Positions 6,146 through 14,946 of a DNA stretch of 21,917 bases are shown in pieces (the first letter of the stretch is position 1; each line of letters starts with the position of its first letter). The notes under the pieces are model-generated. The model was not told where the DNA came from. It worked only from the letters and a program-made list of their open reading frames with translations, and made no database searches. The DNA comes from Lachnospira sp900551945 (GTDB lineage Bacteria > Bacillota > Clostridia > Lachnospirales > Lachnospiraceae), in NCBI GenBank assembly GCA_048380335.1, contig DBFCCI010000033.1, positions 1 through 21,917 of the forward strand, written 5' to 3'. The translations under genes were made by a program, and so were the position numbers.

Positions 6146-9100
6146 ATGAATTATACAAGTTTAGTTACTAAAAAGAAACAATATAAGTACTCGGCTAATA
6201 TTTGTTTTGATATGAAAGATGATGAGAAGTTAGCTGGATTTATTCCCAATATTACTACAACAGAGATATTGCGAGAATATTTGTTAGGAATTATCAATAG
6301 AAATGCAGATGTACATTCAAGAATACTGTATGGCTCATATGGAACTGGAAAATCACATTTATTAACTGTATTTAGTGATTTGCTAGGCCATGTAAACACT
6401 GATGGAAAAGGCATAGTAGAATTCTTGAAGGCAATATCAAAATATGATAAAGAACTTGCATTAGAGATAAAGAGGTATGTAAAAGAAGAAAAACCATATC
6501 TTGTAGTACCGATTTATGCTAATTTTGGAGACTTTGATAAATGTATAACATATTCGCTGAAGAAGGAATTGGAAAGAAACAATATTGATATTTGTTTTAA
6601 GAGCTATTTTGATGATGCTTTAAAACTAATCAATAAGTGGAATCAGGGACAGGAATCAAATAAAAGACTTAAAGAGATATTTAAGTCTAATAAAATCAAG
6701 GAAACAGATTTGATAAATGGTTTAGAAAATTATGATTCAAAATCTGAGAAAGAGTTCAATATTGTATTTAGAGCTATGACGTATGGAGCAGAGTTTGTAA
6801 GCGAAGCAGGTAATATGATCGATAATATTACACTTGCAAATACAGTAATATCTGAAAATTATAGAGGAATCATATTTGTATTTGATGAGTTTGGTAGATA
6901 TATAGAGGATACAGGAGAAAACATTAAGGTAAAAGATGTGCAGGATTTAGCCGAGTTTTGTGATCATTCAGATTTTGATGATTATCTTATATTGGTATCT
7001 CATAAACAATTATCGCTTTATACAGATAAGATGAAAAAATCCATTAGTGATGAATGGAAGAAGATTGAGGGAAGATTTAAGTCAACTTCAATCAATGTTA
7101 AGTACGATCAATGCTTATCATTAATTCCACATATTATACCTAAGACAAAGGAATGGAATGGATTTAAGCGCAGGTATCAGGAGCAACTGAATGAACTATA
7201 TACTCAGGCATATGATTTCAAAGGCTTCTTATTACCACCAGAAAATGATGGTATAAATCCATTTGAAGGAGGATTTCCATTACATCCAATTACTCTATAT
7301 GCACTGGATAGACTGTCTAAGAAAGTGGCACAGAACGAAAGAACTTTTTTCACATATTTGGCAAGTGATGAGGATCATTCATTATTCTCACAACTTGAAA
7401 AATTGGATTTAAAAGAGTTTCATTTTATTGGACTTGATGCAATATATGATTACTTTGAAGAAAATATATGTTCATATCGAAGTGGTGAGGCAAGAGAAGT
7501 ATATAAGAAATACCAAGTGGCTATGAATAAACTTGGTAGTAATACAGAGAAGAGTTTAGAAATTCGAGTATTAAAAGCAATGGCAGTCATTTATATCATA
7601 AATGATTTGGGAACGCTGGCACCAGATATAGAGACGTTAATAAATGTAATTGATGCAAAAAAAGATTTGGTAAGAGACGCAATTACGGAATTAGAAAAGA
7701 AAAAAATTATAAAATATATGCGACAGTATGGATATTATGATTTTTTGGATAGCAGTATTTATGATTTTGATTCTATGATAGATGAAAGAATATCTTTTGT
7801 TACAGATGAGACCGCGGTTTCAATTCTGAATGAAGAGTTTTCAGATTTTGTGATATATCCATATGATTATAATTGGCATTATCGTATGAATCGTATTTTC
7901 TTACCGATATTTGCATTAAAAGCAGATCTTACGAAGAAGACTCTGTTGAGATTTCTTCCTAAGTATTATGATGGAATGATTGTTTTTGTACTTGATAAGA
8001 AATTTGAAATTTCAGAGTATTTGAATGAAGATAATCTGCCCAATAGAGCCATTTTGGTTATTAATCAAAAAGAAGAGGAAATTCTATATGAGGTTAAGCG
8101 ATATGTGGCTATTAAATATTATTATTCTATAAGAGAAGAATTAAAGAAAGACGATCCAACCGTAGAGAAAGAGTTAGAATTATATCTTGATGAACAAAAA
8201 AGTGTTTTACGCGATATTATTGCAAGATGGAAAAATATTGAAATGGATAGTATTGCAGTTGTATCAAAAGGACAAGAGTATGTAGCACGAAGTGATAAGG
8301 ATATAGCTGAAATTGCTTCAACAATTATGATGAATAGTTTTCCAAAAACCATTATTGTCAATAATGATTTGATTAATAAGAATATGGTGTCGGGAGCAAT
8401 AAGGCTGGCAAGGTCAAAAGCACTTTCATATATTATGAATAATAAAGAAAATATGTTGGAAGATTGTAGTCCTTTATCTCCAGAACATTCAATTATCCGT
8501 TCTGTCTTATCAAAGAATGGATTATTTGATGGAGAAGATAACATCGGAGCTTTAAATACATTACCAACTGGGGAAATAGCAGGACGGTATGTTTCAAATG
8601 AGATTGGCAAATACATTAGAAAATGTATGAAAGGACAAACCAGCATAGAGGAATTATACGACGTATTGAAAAGAATGCCGTATGGTTTGAGAGATGGGTA
8701 TATTTCAGTGCTACTTGCGTTTGAACTGAGAGATTATGAAAATGTTTCTATTTATTTTCATGGTTCAGAGCATGATTATTGTGAAGAAGAGTTGTTGAAA
8801 GCACTAGAGAGTCCAGAAGATTATAGTTTGTATATTTGTAACTGGACTGAAACAGAAACTGATTATATTGAAGGGTTGGAAAGGATATTTGCGCGTTATG
8901 TAGACACAAAGGCAAAGAATAGATTGAAAGAATTGTATGAAGCTATGAATAAGCATTTTGTTGCTATATCTAAGGCTGCCAGAACCACAAATAAGTATGT
9001 ATCAGAGAAGGCAAAACTTTATAGAGAAATAATGAGTATTACGCATAAAGATTATAATAAGTTTTTCTTCGAAACATTATTGCAGTTAGACGATGATTTA

Positions 9101-9682
9101 TCAGAACTTCAGATGCTCATACAAAAGATTGTTTTGGAACTTGAAAGTGTTACAAAATTGCAAATACAAACTATTGAAAAGGCAGTACGAACAGTACTGG
9201 ATATTGAACCTGATGTTTCAATCACGGCAGAGTTGAATAGATTGTATGAAGCTGAATGGAAAGAAAAACGATTTAAGTCATTTGATTATCAGACAAGTAT
9301 GATGTTGGATTATTTGGCAAATATGAATTTGGCAACAAGTGATGAAGAAATTGTGCAAGAGTTAGGAAGGGTAGTCACTGGATTTGAGATTGAATATTGG
9401 AATGATTCTAAGATAGAAGATTTTTATGAAGCTTTCTCTAAGATGGTAACTCAGCTGAATAATTATCAAGTGCAAGATAATGTTGGTGCTGACGAAATAA
9501 AGGTTACTATAAGTACAGGAAACGAAGAAGAAAAGATTACACAGTTTAATAAAGGTGAATTGTCAGGAACTAGTCAGCTTATGTTTAATAAGATTAAATC
9601 TACCATCGACAACTTTGGTGAATCATTAAGTTACGATGAGAAGATGCAGGTATTAGCAAAAATCTTTTCTGAGATTATGTAA
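6146..9682 (+). CDS. Large BrxC/PglY-like P-loop ATPase, SspC-like
   Basis: This is a 1178-residue protein. Walker A is GSYGTGKSH at residues 63-71, and Walker B is FVFDEFGRY with D247 and E248. Beyond about residue 450 it is a long, mostly helical, charged region without motifs I know. Size, an N-terminal ATPase core and the DEFGRY box resemble the BrxC/PglY ATPases of BREX systems. In ssp loci the second modification gene is an ATPase (SspC), which fits its place between the DUF4007 and PAPS-reductase genes. It probably powers DNA remodelling or assembly of the modification complex. Its ribosome site is weak (AAGGAA), consistent with coupling to the gene three bases before. The family link is by motif only; no PglZ or PglX gene is nearby, so this is not an ordinary BREX locus. 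Confidence 0.8.
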   Translation: MNYTSLVTKKKQYKYSANICFDMKDDEKLAGFIPNITTTEILREYLLGIINRNADVHSRILYGSYGTGKSHLLTVFSDLLGHVNTDGKGIVEFLKAISKYDKELALEIKRYVKEEKPYLVVPIYANFGDFDKCITYSLKKELERNNIDICFKSYFDDALKLINKWNQGQESNKRLKEIFKSNKIKETDLINGLENYDSKSEKEFNIVFRAMTYGAEFVSEAGNMIDNITLANTVISENYRGIIFVFDEFGRYIEDTGENIKVKDVQDLAEFCDHSDFDDYLILVSHKQLSLYTDKMKKSISDEWKKIEGRFKSTSINVKYDQCLSLIPHIIPKTKEWNGFKRRYQEQLNELYTQAYDFKGFLLPPENDGINPFEGGFPLHPITLYALDRLSKKVAQNERTFFTYLASDEDHSLFSQLEKLDLKEFHFIGLDAIYDYFEENICSYRSGEAREVYKKYQVAMNKLGSNTEKSLEIRVLKAMAVIYIINDLGTLAPDIETLINVIDAKKDLVRDAITELEKKKIIKYMRQYGYYDFLDSSIYDFDSMIDERISFVTDETAVSILNEEFSDFVIYPYDYNWHYRMNRIFLPIFALKADLTKKTLLRFLPKYYDGMIVFVLDKKFEISEYLNEDNLPNRAILVINQKEEEILYEVKRYVAIKYYYSIREELKKDDPTVEKELELYLDEQKSVLRDIIARWKNIEMDSIAVVSKGQEYVARSDKDIAEIASTIMMNSFPKTIIVNNDLINKNMVSGAIRLARSKALSYIMNNKENMLEDCSPLSPEHSIIRSVLSKNGLFDGEDNIGALNTLPTGEIAGRYVSNEIGKYIRKCMKGQTSIEELYDVLKRMPYGLRDGYISVLLAFELRDYENVSIYFHGSEHDYCEEELLKALESPEDYSLYICNWTETETDYIEGLERIFARYVDTKAKNRLKELYEAMNKHFVAISKAARTTNKYVSEKAKLYREIMSITHKDYNKFFFETLLQLDDDLSELQMLIQKIVLELESVTKLQIQTIEKAVRTVLDIEPDVSITAELNRLYEAEWKEKRFKSFDYQTSMMLDYLANMNLATSDEEIVQELGRVVTGFEIEYWNDSKIEDFYEAFSKMVTQLNNYQVQDNVGADEIKVTISTGNEEEKITQFNKGELSGTSQLMFNKIKSTIDNFGESLSYDEKMQVLAKIFSEIM

Positions 9683-9697
9683 GATTGGAGATATTTG

Positions 9698-11311
9698 ATG
9701 ATCTACTGGTGCGAGAAGTGTAACGAACCGGTATTTGATAAGAAGTTACACGAATTAACATGCAAAGGAAAATTGAAAAAGTTATCTGAAGGTTCTATAT
9801 GTAATCCTGTATTTGTTCAGGAGAGAAAACTTTTGAGCAAAATTGTGGGAGAAGATTTGTCAGATAAAAAAGTATGGTATTTTGGCTCCAGTAGATATCT
9901 TTATGATGGAGAGATTCGGAGAATACCATACATAGAGTGGTACAGGAATAAAGAACATCTTAATTATGCAGAAGAGTTAAGAAATAATATTGAAATAGAA
10001 CGAGATTACACTCCCTACATGGGGGTGGTAAGGGCGAATGAGGCGTATATCAAAGGGTTGATATACGAAGCAGAAAAGTATATTGCAGATATATATGAAA
10101 AGTATTCGACAGGAGAATATGCTGATAATAAGTATATCCCTACAGTTTCTTTTTCTGGTGGAAAAGATTCTACAGTTGTTAGTCGACTGGTGAGAGATGC
10201 GTTACAAGATAACTCAATTGTTCATTTTTTTGGTGATACAACTTTGGAATTTAGAGAGACTTATGAATATGTTCAACATAAGTTTCGTAAAGAAAATCCT
10301 CAAGTACCAATGATTCCAAGCGAAACGGAAAATGATTTTTTTAAACTATGTAAAGTATTTGGCCCGCCAAGTCAGCATGAGAGATGGTGCTGCACTATAT
10401 TCAAAACAAGTAATCTTAATAAAGAGTTGGAAAATTTACCAGGGAATAGTCTTTCATTTTTAGGAATTAGACATAGCGAATCAGCTGCTCGAAAGGGATA
10501 TGAAAGAACGCAAGAACATTCTAAGATATCCACCCAGATAAATGCAATGCCAATTATTGAATGGAAAGATTATGATGTATGGCTTTATATATTGTATAAA
10601 AATATTTTGGTAAATGAATGCTATGAATACGGATATAAAAGAGTAGGATGTTGGTGTTGTCCAAATAACTCAGATTGGTCAATGATGTTGACAGAAATTT
10701 ATCATCCGGAAGATATGCAACGCTGGAAAGATATGGTGATTGATTTTGCAGTGCGTGCCAACAAGCCGGATCCAGAAGAATACTATGAAGAAGGTAAATG
10801 GAAAGTAAGGCGAGGGGCAAGTGGCTTAAAAGTCAAGAATGTAACAATTATGGATACGCCTTGCAACTTATCTGACACAGCAAGAAACATTATTATTGAT
10901 AAAAAACTCAATAAAGATGTAATTGAGCTGTTTAAACCATTTGGTGATTTAAAGATTGTCGAAAAAAAAGATGCCACATATATTTCAGTATTTGATAATG
11001 ATAAGTCTGGCGAATATAGAAAGTGTTTTGAATTAATCATCATATTTGGAACAAATGTTGTGAAGGTATTACCAGAAGAAAGAATTGATGTTACTAATCT
11101 TGTGAACAGGCTTAAATGCCAGTTGAGAAAATATCAATTTTGCATTCGGTGTTCAGCGTGTGATTCTGTTTGCCCGCATGGAGCAATAGATACAATACAT
11201 GGACAATACAAAATAGATGAGAATAAATGCGAACATTGCAAAAAATGTATTGCCAAATTTTATAATGGTTGCATTATTTGTGACAAAGTTGCAGGAAAGA
11301 AGGAAAGTTAA
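9698..11311 (+). CDS. PAPS-reductase/ATP-pyrophosphatase with zinc ribbon and ferredoxin domain, SspD/DndC-like
   Basis: The protein has 537 residues; ATG 9698 is preferred to TTG 9695, with TTGGAG upstream. A small zinc ribbon opens it (CEKC at 5-8, then HELTC). The PP-loop SFSGGKDST is at 151-159, followed by DTTLEF, HERWCCTIFK, GIRHSES and GCWCCP, all typical of the PAPS-reductase fold. At the C-terminus is a ferredoxin-like domain: C482, C485, C488 and C492, then C511, C514, C517, C525 and C528, room for one or two 4Fe-4S clusters. Known relatives (DndC, SspD) activate the DNA phosphate with ATP and insert sulfur. It overlaps the cysteine desulfurase start by one base. The extra redox domain suggests built-in electron supply (inference). 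It could also be labelled BrxP-like. Confidence 0.9.
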   Translation: MIYWCEKCNEPVFDKKLHELTCKGKLKKLSEGSICNPVFVQERKLLSKIVGEDLSDKKVWYFGSSRYLYDGEIRRIPYIEWYRNKEHLNYAEELRNNIEIERDYTPYMGVVRANEAYIKGLIYEAEKYIADIYEKYSTGEYADNKYIPTVSFSGGKDSTVVSRLVRDALQDNSIVHFFGDTTLEFRETYEYVQHKFRKENPQVPMIPSETENDFFKLCKVFGPPSQHERWCCTIFKTSNLNKELENLPGNSLSFLGIRHSESAARKGYERTQEHSKISTQINAMPIIEWKDYDVWLYILYKNILVNECYEYGYKRVGCWCCPNNSDWSMMLTEIYHPEDMQRWKDMVIDFAVRANKPDPEEYYEEGKWKVRRGASGLKVKNVTIMDTPCNLSDTARNIIIDKKLNKDVIELFKPFGDLKIVEKKDATYISVFDNDKSGEYRKCFELIIIFGTNVVKVLPEERIDVTNLVNRLKCQLRKYQFCIRCSACDSVCPHGAIDTIHGQYKIDENKCEHCKKCIAKFYNGCIICDKVAGKKES

Positions 11312-12432
11312 TGATTTACTTTGATAATGCCGCAACAACAAAATATAAGCCAGAGGAAGTATACAAGGCATTTGAGTATTTTGTTAAAGGAGTTGGCGTG
11401 AGTCCAGGACGAGGAAGTTACCGGTTGGGAATTGAGGCGTCCAGAATGCTTTATAAAACAAGAAAAAAAGTGGCGAATTATTTTGGATTATCAAATACCA
11501 ATGTTGTTTTTACCAAAAATTCAACAGAGGCAATTAATTTATTCTTTGACGGATTTTTGGAGCAAGGAGACCATGTAATAATTTCTTGTTATGAGCATAA
11601 TGCAGTATTAAGACCAATACACAAGTTATATGAAGACGGTAAGATAACCTATTCTATTATTGGTAGAGAAGATTTGGCGCTTACTTCAGAGGAAATGTTT
11701 AGCAAGTATGTAAAAGATAACACGAAACTTTTTTGCTTAACATTAGCGAGTAATTTGACAGGCAGAGTGATCTATTCAGCTGACTGGTTGAATTATATGC
11801 ATAAAGAAGGAATCACCACTTTCGTGGATTCTTCACAAGGTGCTGGTAAAGTAAGAATATCAATGGATAATGATGGTGTTGATTATCTAGCATTTACAGG
11901 TCATAAGGATTTGATGGCAATGCCAGGTGTAGGAGGATTGTGCTGTAAGGAAGTTCCAAAATGGGAACCATTGATTCAGGGCGGAACAGGAGTACTTGGT
12001 GATTCATTTGTCAATCCTGATGTATTTCCAGAAGGATATGAAGCAGGTACTCTTAATATGCCAGCAATATGGTCACTAAATTCGGCAATTGGATATTGCG
12101 AAAGCAATTTTGAAAGAATAAAAGAAAAAGAGAATACGTTAATGACGTATTTAATGAAACAATTGAAATCACTGGATAATATCACGATTTATGATGAAGA
12201 TGTAAATCGTGTAAGCACGATAGGAATTAATGTGTTTGGATATAAGTCAAGTGAGATAGTTGAAATATTGGATAAGAATGATATCTGTTCTCGTGGTGGC
12301 ATCCATTGTGCAATATTAGCGCATGAAGCACTTGGAACAGTAGAGACAGGAGTTGTTAGGTTAAGCCTAAACTATTTGAATACAGAACAAGAAATAGACG
12401 CTGTAATTAATGTACTGAGCGATTGTAGGTGA
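11311..12432 (+). CDS. Cysteine desulfurase, SspA/DndA-like
   Basis: This is a 373-residue class-V, PLP-dependent enzyme. The opening YFDNAATTKYKP and SPGRGSYR are family hallmarks. H96 (YEHNAV) would stack on PLP, and K199 in TGHKDLMAMPGVGG is the PLP lysine. C333 in RGGIHCAILAHEALGT is the catalytic cysteine that carries the persulfide; the HCA form resembles the SufS/Csd-like branch and the subfamily often paired with DUF3343. It takes sulfur from L-cysteine and would pass it to the PAPS-reductase-like protein encoded just before, whose stop codon overlaps this start codon. DUF3343 follows after four bases. A housekeeping role in selenium or Fe-S metabolism is possible but less likely inside this operon. 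Confidence 0.92.
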   Translation: MIYFDNAATTKYKPEEVYKAFEYFVKGVGVSPGRGSYRLGIEASRMLYKTRKKVANYFGLSNTNVVFTKNSTEAINLFFDGFLEQGDHVIISCYEHNAVLRPIHKLYEDGKITYSIIGREDLALTSEEMFSKYVKDNTKLFCLTLASNLTGRVIYSADWLNYMHKEGITTFVDSSQGAGKVRISMDNDGVDYLAFTGHKDLMAMPGVGGLCCKEVPKWEPLIQGGTGVLGDSFVNPDVFPEGYEAGTLNMPAIWSLNSAIGYCESNFERIKEKENTLMTYLMKQLKSLDNITIYDEDVNRVSTIGINVFGYKSSEIVEILDKNDICSRGGIHCAILAHEALGTVETGVVRLSLNYLNTEQEIDAVINVLSDCR

Positions 12433-12436
12433 AATT

Positions 12437-12625
12437 ATGCATATTGTATTTTATAGCACAAGTAATGTCTTTGAGGCAGAAGAAAAAATAAACGATGCAG
12501 GATTGGAATGTAAAATTGTTCCAACTCCTGTTACCGATAAAGCATACTGCGGAGTGTGCGTTGAAACACATGATGATAAGGCATTAGAATTTCTAAATGG
12601 AATGGAATATCAAATTGTAGAGTGA
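12437..12625 (+). CDS. DUF3343 putative sulfur/selenium carrier protein
   Basis: This is a 62-residue protein. The layout matches DUF3343: a beta-helix start (HIVFYSTSNVFEAEEKI), the proline pair IVPTPV and a cysteine site YCGVC (C38 and C41), with another cysteine at C25. DUF3343 proteins are commonly encoded next to this class of cysteine desulfurase and are thought to carry sulfur or selenium. Here a role handing persulfide sulfur from the desulfurase to the SspD-like enzyme is plausible (inference). It lies between the sulfur-supply genes and the helicase. Confidence 0.85.
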   Translation: MHIVFYSTSNVFEAEEKINDAGLECKIVPTPVTDKAYCGVCVETHDDKALEFLNGMEYQIVE

Positions 12626-12647
12626 AAAATGACTGGGAGGTGATAGA

Positions 12648-14813
12648 ATGTCATTCCAAGAATTGAATTTGTTAAAGCATTATAAAACATATAAAAACAA
12701 TATTGTGAAAGAGTTCTATACTCCAGTATTACAAGAGGCTGTTTTATATCAAAGATCAGTTGGCTTCTTCTCATCAACAGCTTTGATTGAATTGTCTAAG
12801 GGTTTATCGGGGATTGTTAAAAATGGCGGTAAGATACAGTTTATAGTGTCTCCGTATTTGAGCAAAGAAGATGTTGAAGCAATCAATAAAGGATATGAAA
12901 AGAAAAAAATAATCGAAGATGCAATGCTAAGAGAATATAAGGAACCTGAAAATTATTTCCAGGAAGAACGCTTGAATTTATTGGCACATTTAATTGAAGA
13001 AGGTCACCTTGAGATAAAAGTAGCATTTACACCTCCAAATAAGTCTACAGGCATGTATCATGAGAAGGTAGGAATTGTAGAGGATAGCGAAGGAAATAAA
13101 ATTGTGTTTACGGGTTCTCTTAATGAGACCATAAATGCATTTTATAATAATTACGAATCTATAGTAGTGTTTACATCATGGGAAGAATCAAAGCAATATG
13201 CTGAAGAAATGCAACAAGACTTTGATATGCTTTGGAACAATGATGATGAAAATTTAGAAATAATTGAATTCCCAGATGTTATAAAAGAACGAATAAAAGT
13301 TAGCAGAAAAGAAACTGTTAATTATGATATAGATGAAGAAGAAATAATTGAAACGACTTCAACTAAAAAAGGAATTCCACATATCCCGGAGGGATTTGAA
13401 TTAAGAGGATACCAAAAGGATGCAATAGAAAAATGGGCTGCGCAAGATTATCAGGGAATATTTGATATGGCGACTGGAACTGGTAAAACCTATACTGGCC
13501 TTGGTGCGGTGACAAGGTTATACGAGGATAAAGGAAGACTTGCAATTATCATAGTATGTCCTTACCAACATTTAGTGGAGCAGTGGGTAGAAGATATAGA
13601 ATTATTTAATCTAACTCCAATCATAGGTTATTCTGCTTCAAAGCAAAAGAATTGGAAAAAGAGGCTAGAAGATGACATTTTCGATTTTTCAATTGGAGTG
13701 ATTGATTGTCTTTGCTTTGTGACAACAAATGCTACATATTCATCGAAATTTGTTTCGAAACAAATGACTAATCTGGGGAAGGATACATTATTATTAGTAG
13801 ATGAAGCACACAATTTTGGGTCTACTACTTTGAGAAATAAATTGTACCCTTTTATAGAATATAGATTAGCACTTTCTGCAACATTGGATAGACATGGAGA
13901 TGAAGAAGGCACGGATTGCCTTAAAATGTATTTTGGAAAGAAGTGCATTGAGTATGATTTGAAACGAGCAATTGATGAAGGAAAACTTACACCATATTAT
14001 TATCATCCGATAGTAGTTTATCTGGATGAAGAAGAAATAGAAGATTATAAAGATATTTCGTACAAAATATCAAAAGAATGTCATACAGATAAAAAAGGTA
14101 AAGTGAAAATAACTGAAAGAGGAAAAATGCTTTTACTGCAAAGGGCGAGAATTGTAGCTGGAGCAAAAAGTAAGCTGACAGAATTAAGAACAATCATGCA
14201 AGATTTTAAGGATGACACACATATTTTAGTTTATTGTGGTGCGACAAGAGTAAGAAATTTTGAATCAGATGATGAAGAGAATATTAGAGATGAAGATGGT
14301 GAAAGACAAATAGTTGCTGTATCAAAGATATTAGGAAATGAATTAGGAATGAAAGTAACGCATTTTACATCAAATGAATCCGCAGCTGAAAGAGAAATGA
14401 TAAAAAGAAAGTTTGCAACAGCAGATCCATATCAGGCAATAGTAGCAATTAAGTGTCTGGATGAAGGCGTTAATATTCCAAGTATTAAAACAGCATTTAT
14501 TTTGGCAAGCACGACAAATCCCAAGGAGTATATTCAGAGAAGAGGTAGAGTTCTAAGACTTGCAAAAGACAAACCATTTGCAGTGATTTATGATTTTGTC
14601 ACATTGGTTAAGCCATTAGAAGAGGCAAACGAATTTAGCGTTGATTATAATTGCGAAAGGGCTTTGGCAAAACGTGAATTGGCAAGGATAAAAGAGTTTG
14701 GTGATATCGCATTGAATTCGAGAGATTCAGATGAATTAATCAATGATATAGAAAGTGCATATAGAATCACGGAAGAAGATTTGGAGGAAGATATCGATGG
14801 AACAGAATTTTGA
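12648..14813 (+). CDS. Phospholipase-D/superfamily-2 helicase fusion
   Basis: The protein has 721 residues with a strong GGGAGGTGAT ribosome site. Residues ~1-190 form a PLD-like nuclease domain: the HKD motif HEK (H138, K140) with FTGSLNETINAF after it. Next comes a superfamily-2 helicase: Walker A ATGTGKT (K280), VDEAH with D385 and H388, SATLDR, YCGATRV, DEGVNIPSIKTAF, and motif VI QRRGRVLR. One HKD is present, so the nuclease would act as a dimer or with a degenerate second site. PLD-helicase fusions occur in several defence systems, and SspFGH-type modules include a helicase-type component as I recall. It probably unwinds and nicks or degrades unmodified invading DNA; direct proof is lacking. 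Its 3' end overlaps the next small gene by 17 bases. Confidence 0.9.
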   Translation: MSFQELNLLKHYKTYKNNIVKEFYTPVLQEAVLYQRSVGFFSSTALIELSKGLSGIVKNGGKIQFIVSPYLSKEDVEAINKGYEKKKIIEDAMLREYKEPENYFQEERLNLLAHLIEEGHLEIKVAFTPPNKSTGMYHEKVGIVEDSEGNKIVFTGSLNETINAFYNNYESIVVFTSWEESKQYAEEMQQDFDMLWNNDDENLEIIEFPDVIKERIKVSRKETVNYDIDEEEIIETTSTKKGIPHIPEGFELRGYQKDAIEKWAAQDYQGIFDMATGTGKTYTGLGAVTRLYEDKGRLAIIIVCPYQHLVEQWVEDIELFNLTPIIGYSASKQKNWKKRLEDDIFDFSIGVIDCLCFVTTNATYSSKFVSKQMTNLGKDTLLLVDEAHNFGSTTLRNKLYPFIEYRLALSATLDRHGDEEGTDCLKMYFGKKCIEYDLKRAIDEGKLTPYYYHPIVVYLDEEEIEDYKDISYKISKECHTDKKGKVKITERGKMLLLQRARIVAGAKSKLTELRTIMQDFKDDTHILVYCGATRVRNFESDDEENIRDEDGERQIVAVSKILGNELGMKVTHFTSNESAAEREMIKRKFATADPYQAIVAIKCLDEGVNIPSIKTAFILASTTNPKEYIQRRGRVLRLAKDKPFAVIYDFVTLVKPLEEANEFSVDYNCERALAKRELARIKEFGDIALNSRDSDELINDIESAYRITEEDLEEDIDGTEF

Positions 14814-14946
14814 TGAAAAAAAATTGGATACTATAAAGTTACGCATTCTTGAAATGGAGACTGATAATATAGTAAAAAAAGAGTCTAATCCTGCGATGGA
14901 AGAAAAGATTAAAGGAATGATAATGAAGGAGGTAGAAAAGAAATGA
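14797..14946 (+). CDS. 49-residue small protein between helicase and SMC ATPase
   Basis: The start is ATG 14797, with GGAGGAAG 14 to 7 bases upstream; the frame could open earlier (14755) but lacks a site there. The protein is charged and helical (KLDTIKLRILEMETDNIV) and ends in a Lys/Glu-rich stretch. It overlaps the helicase end by 17 bases and the DndD-like start by 4 (ATGA), so its translation is coupled to both. Annotations of defence loci use the name 'DNA modification system-associated small protein' for short genes in this setting; whether it belongs to that family needs a search. It probably bridges the helicase and the SMC protein. Confidence 0.65.
   Translation: MEQNFDEKKLDTIKLRILEMETDNIVKKESNPAMEEKIKGMIMKEVEKK

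Noticed and set aside
8122..8646. 174-codon open frame on the - strand inside the large ATPase gene
   Set aside because: It is a shadow of the + strand ATPase gene, with no ribosome site and unlikely composition.
6146..9682. Ordinary BREX locus
   Set aside because: The ATPase resembles BrxC, but PglZ, PglX and BrxL are not found in the window.
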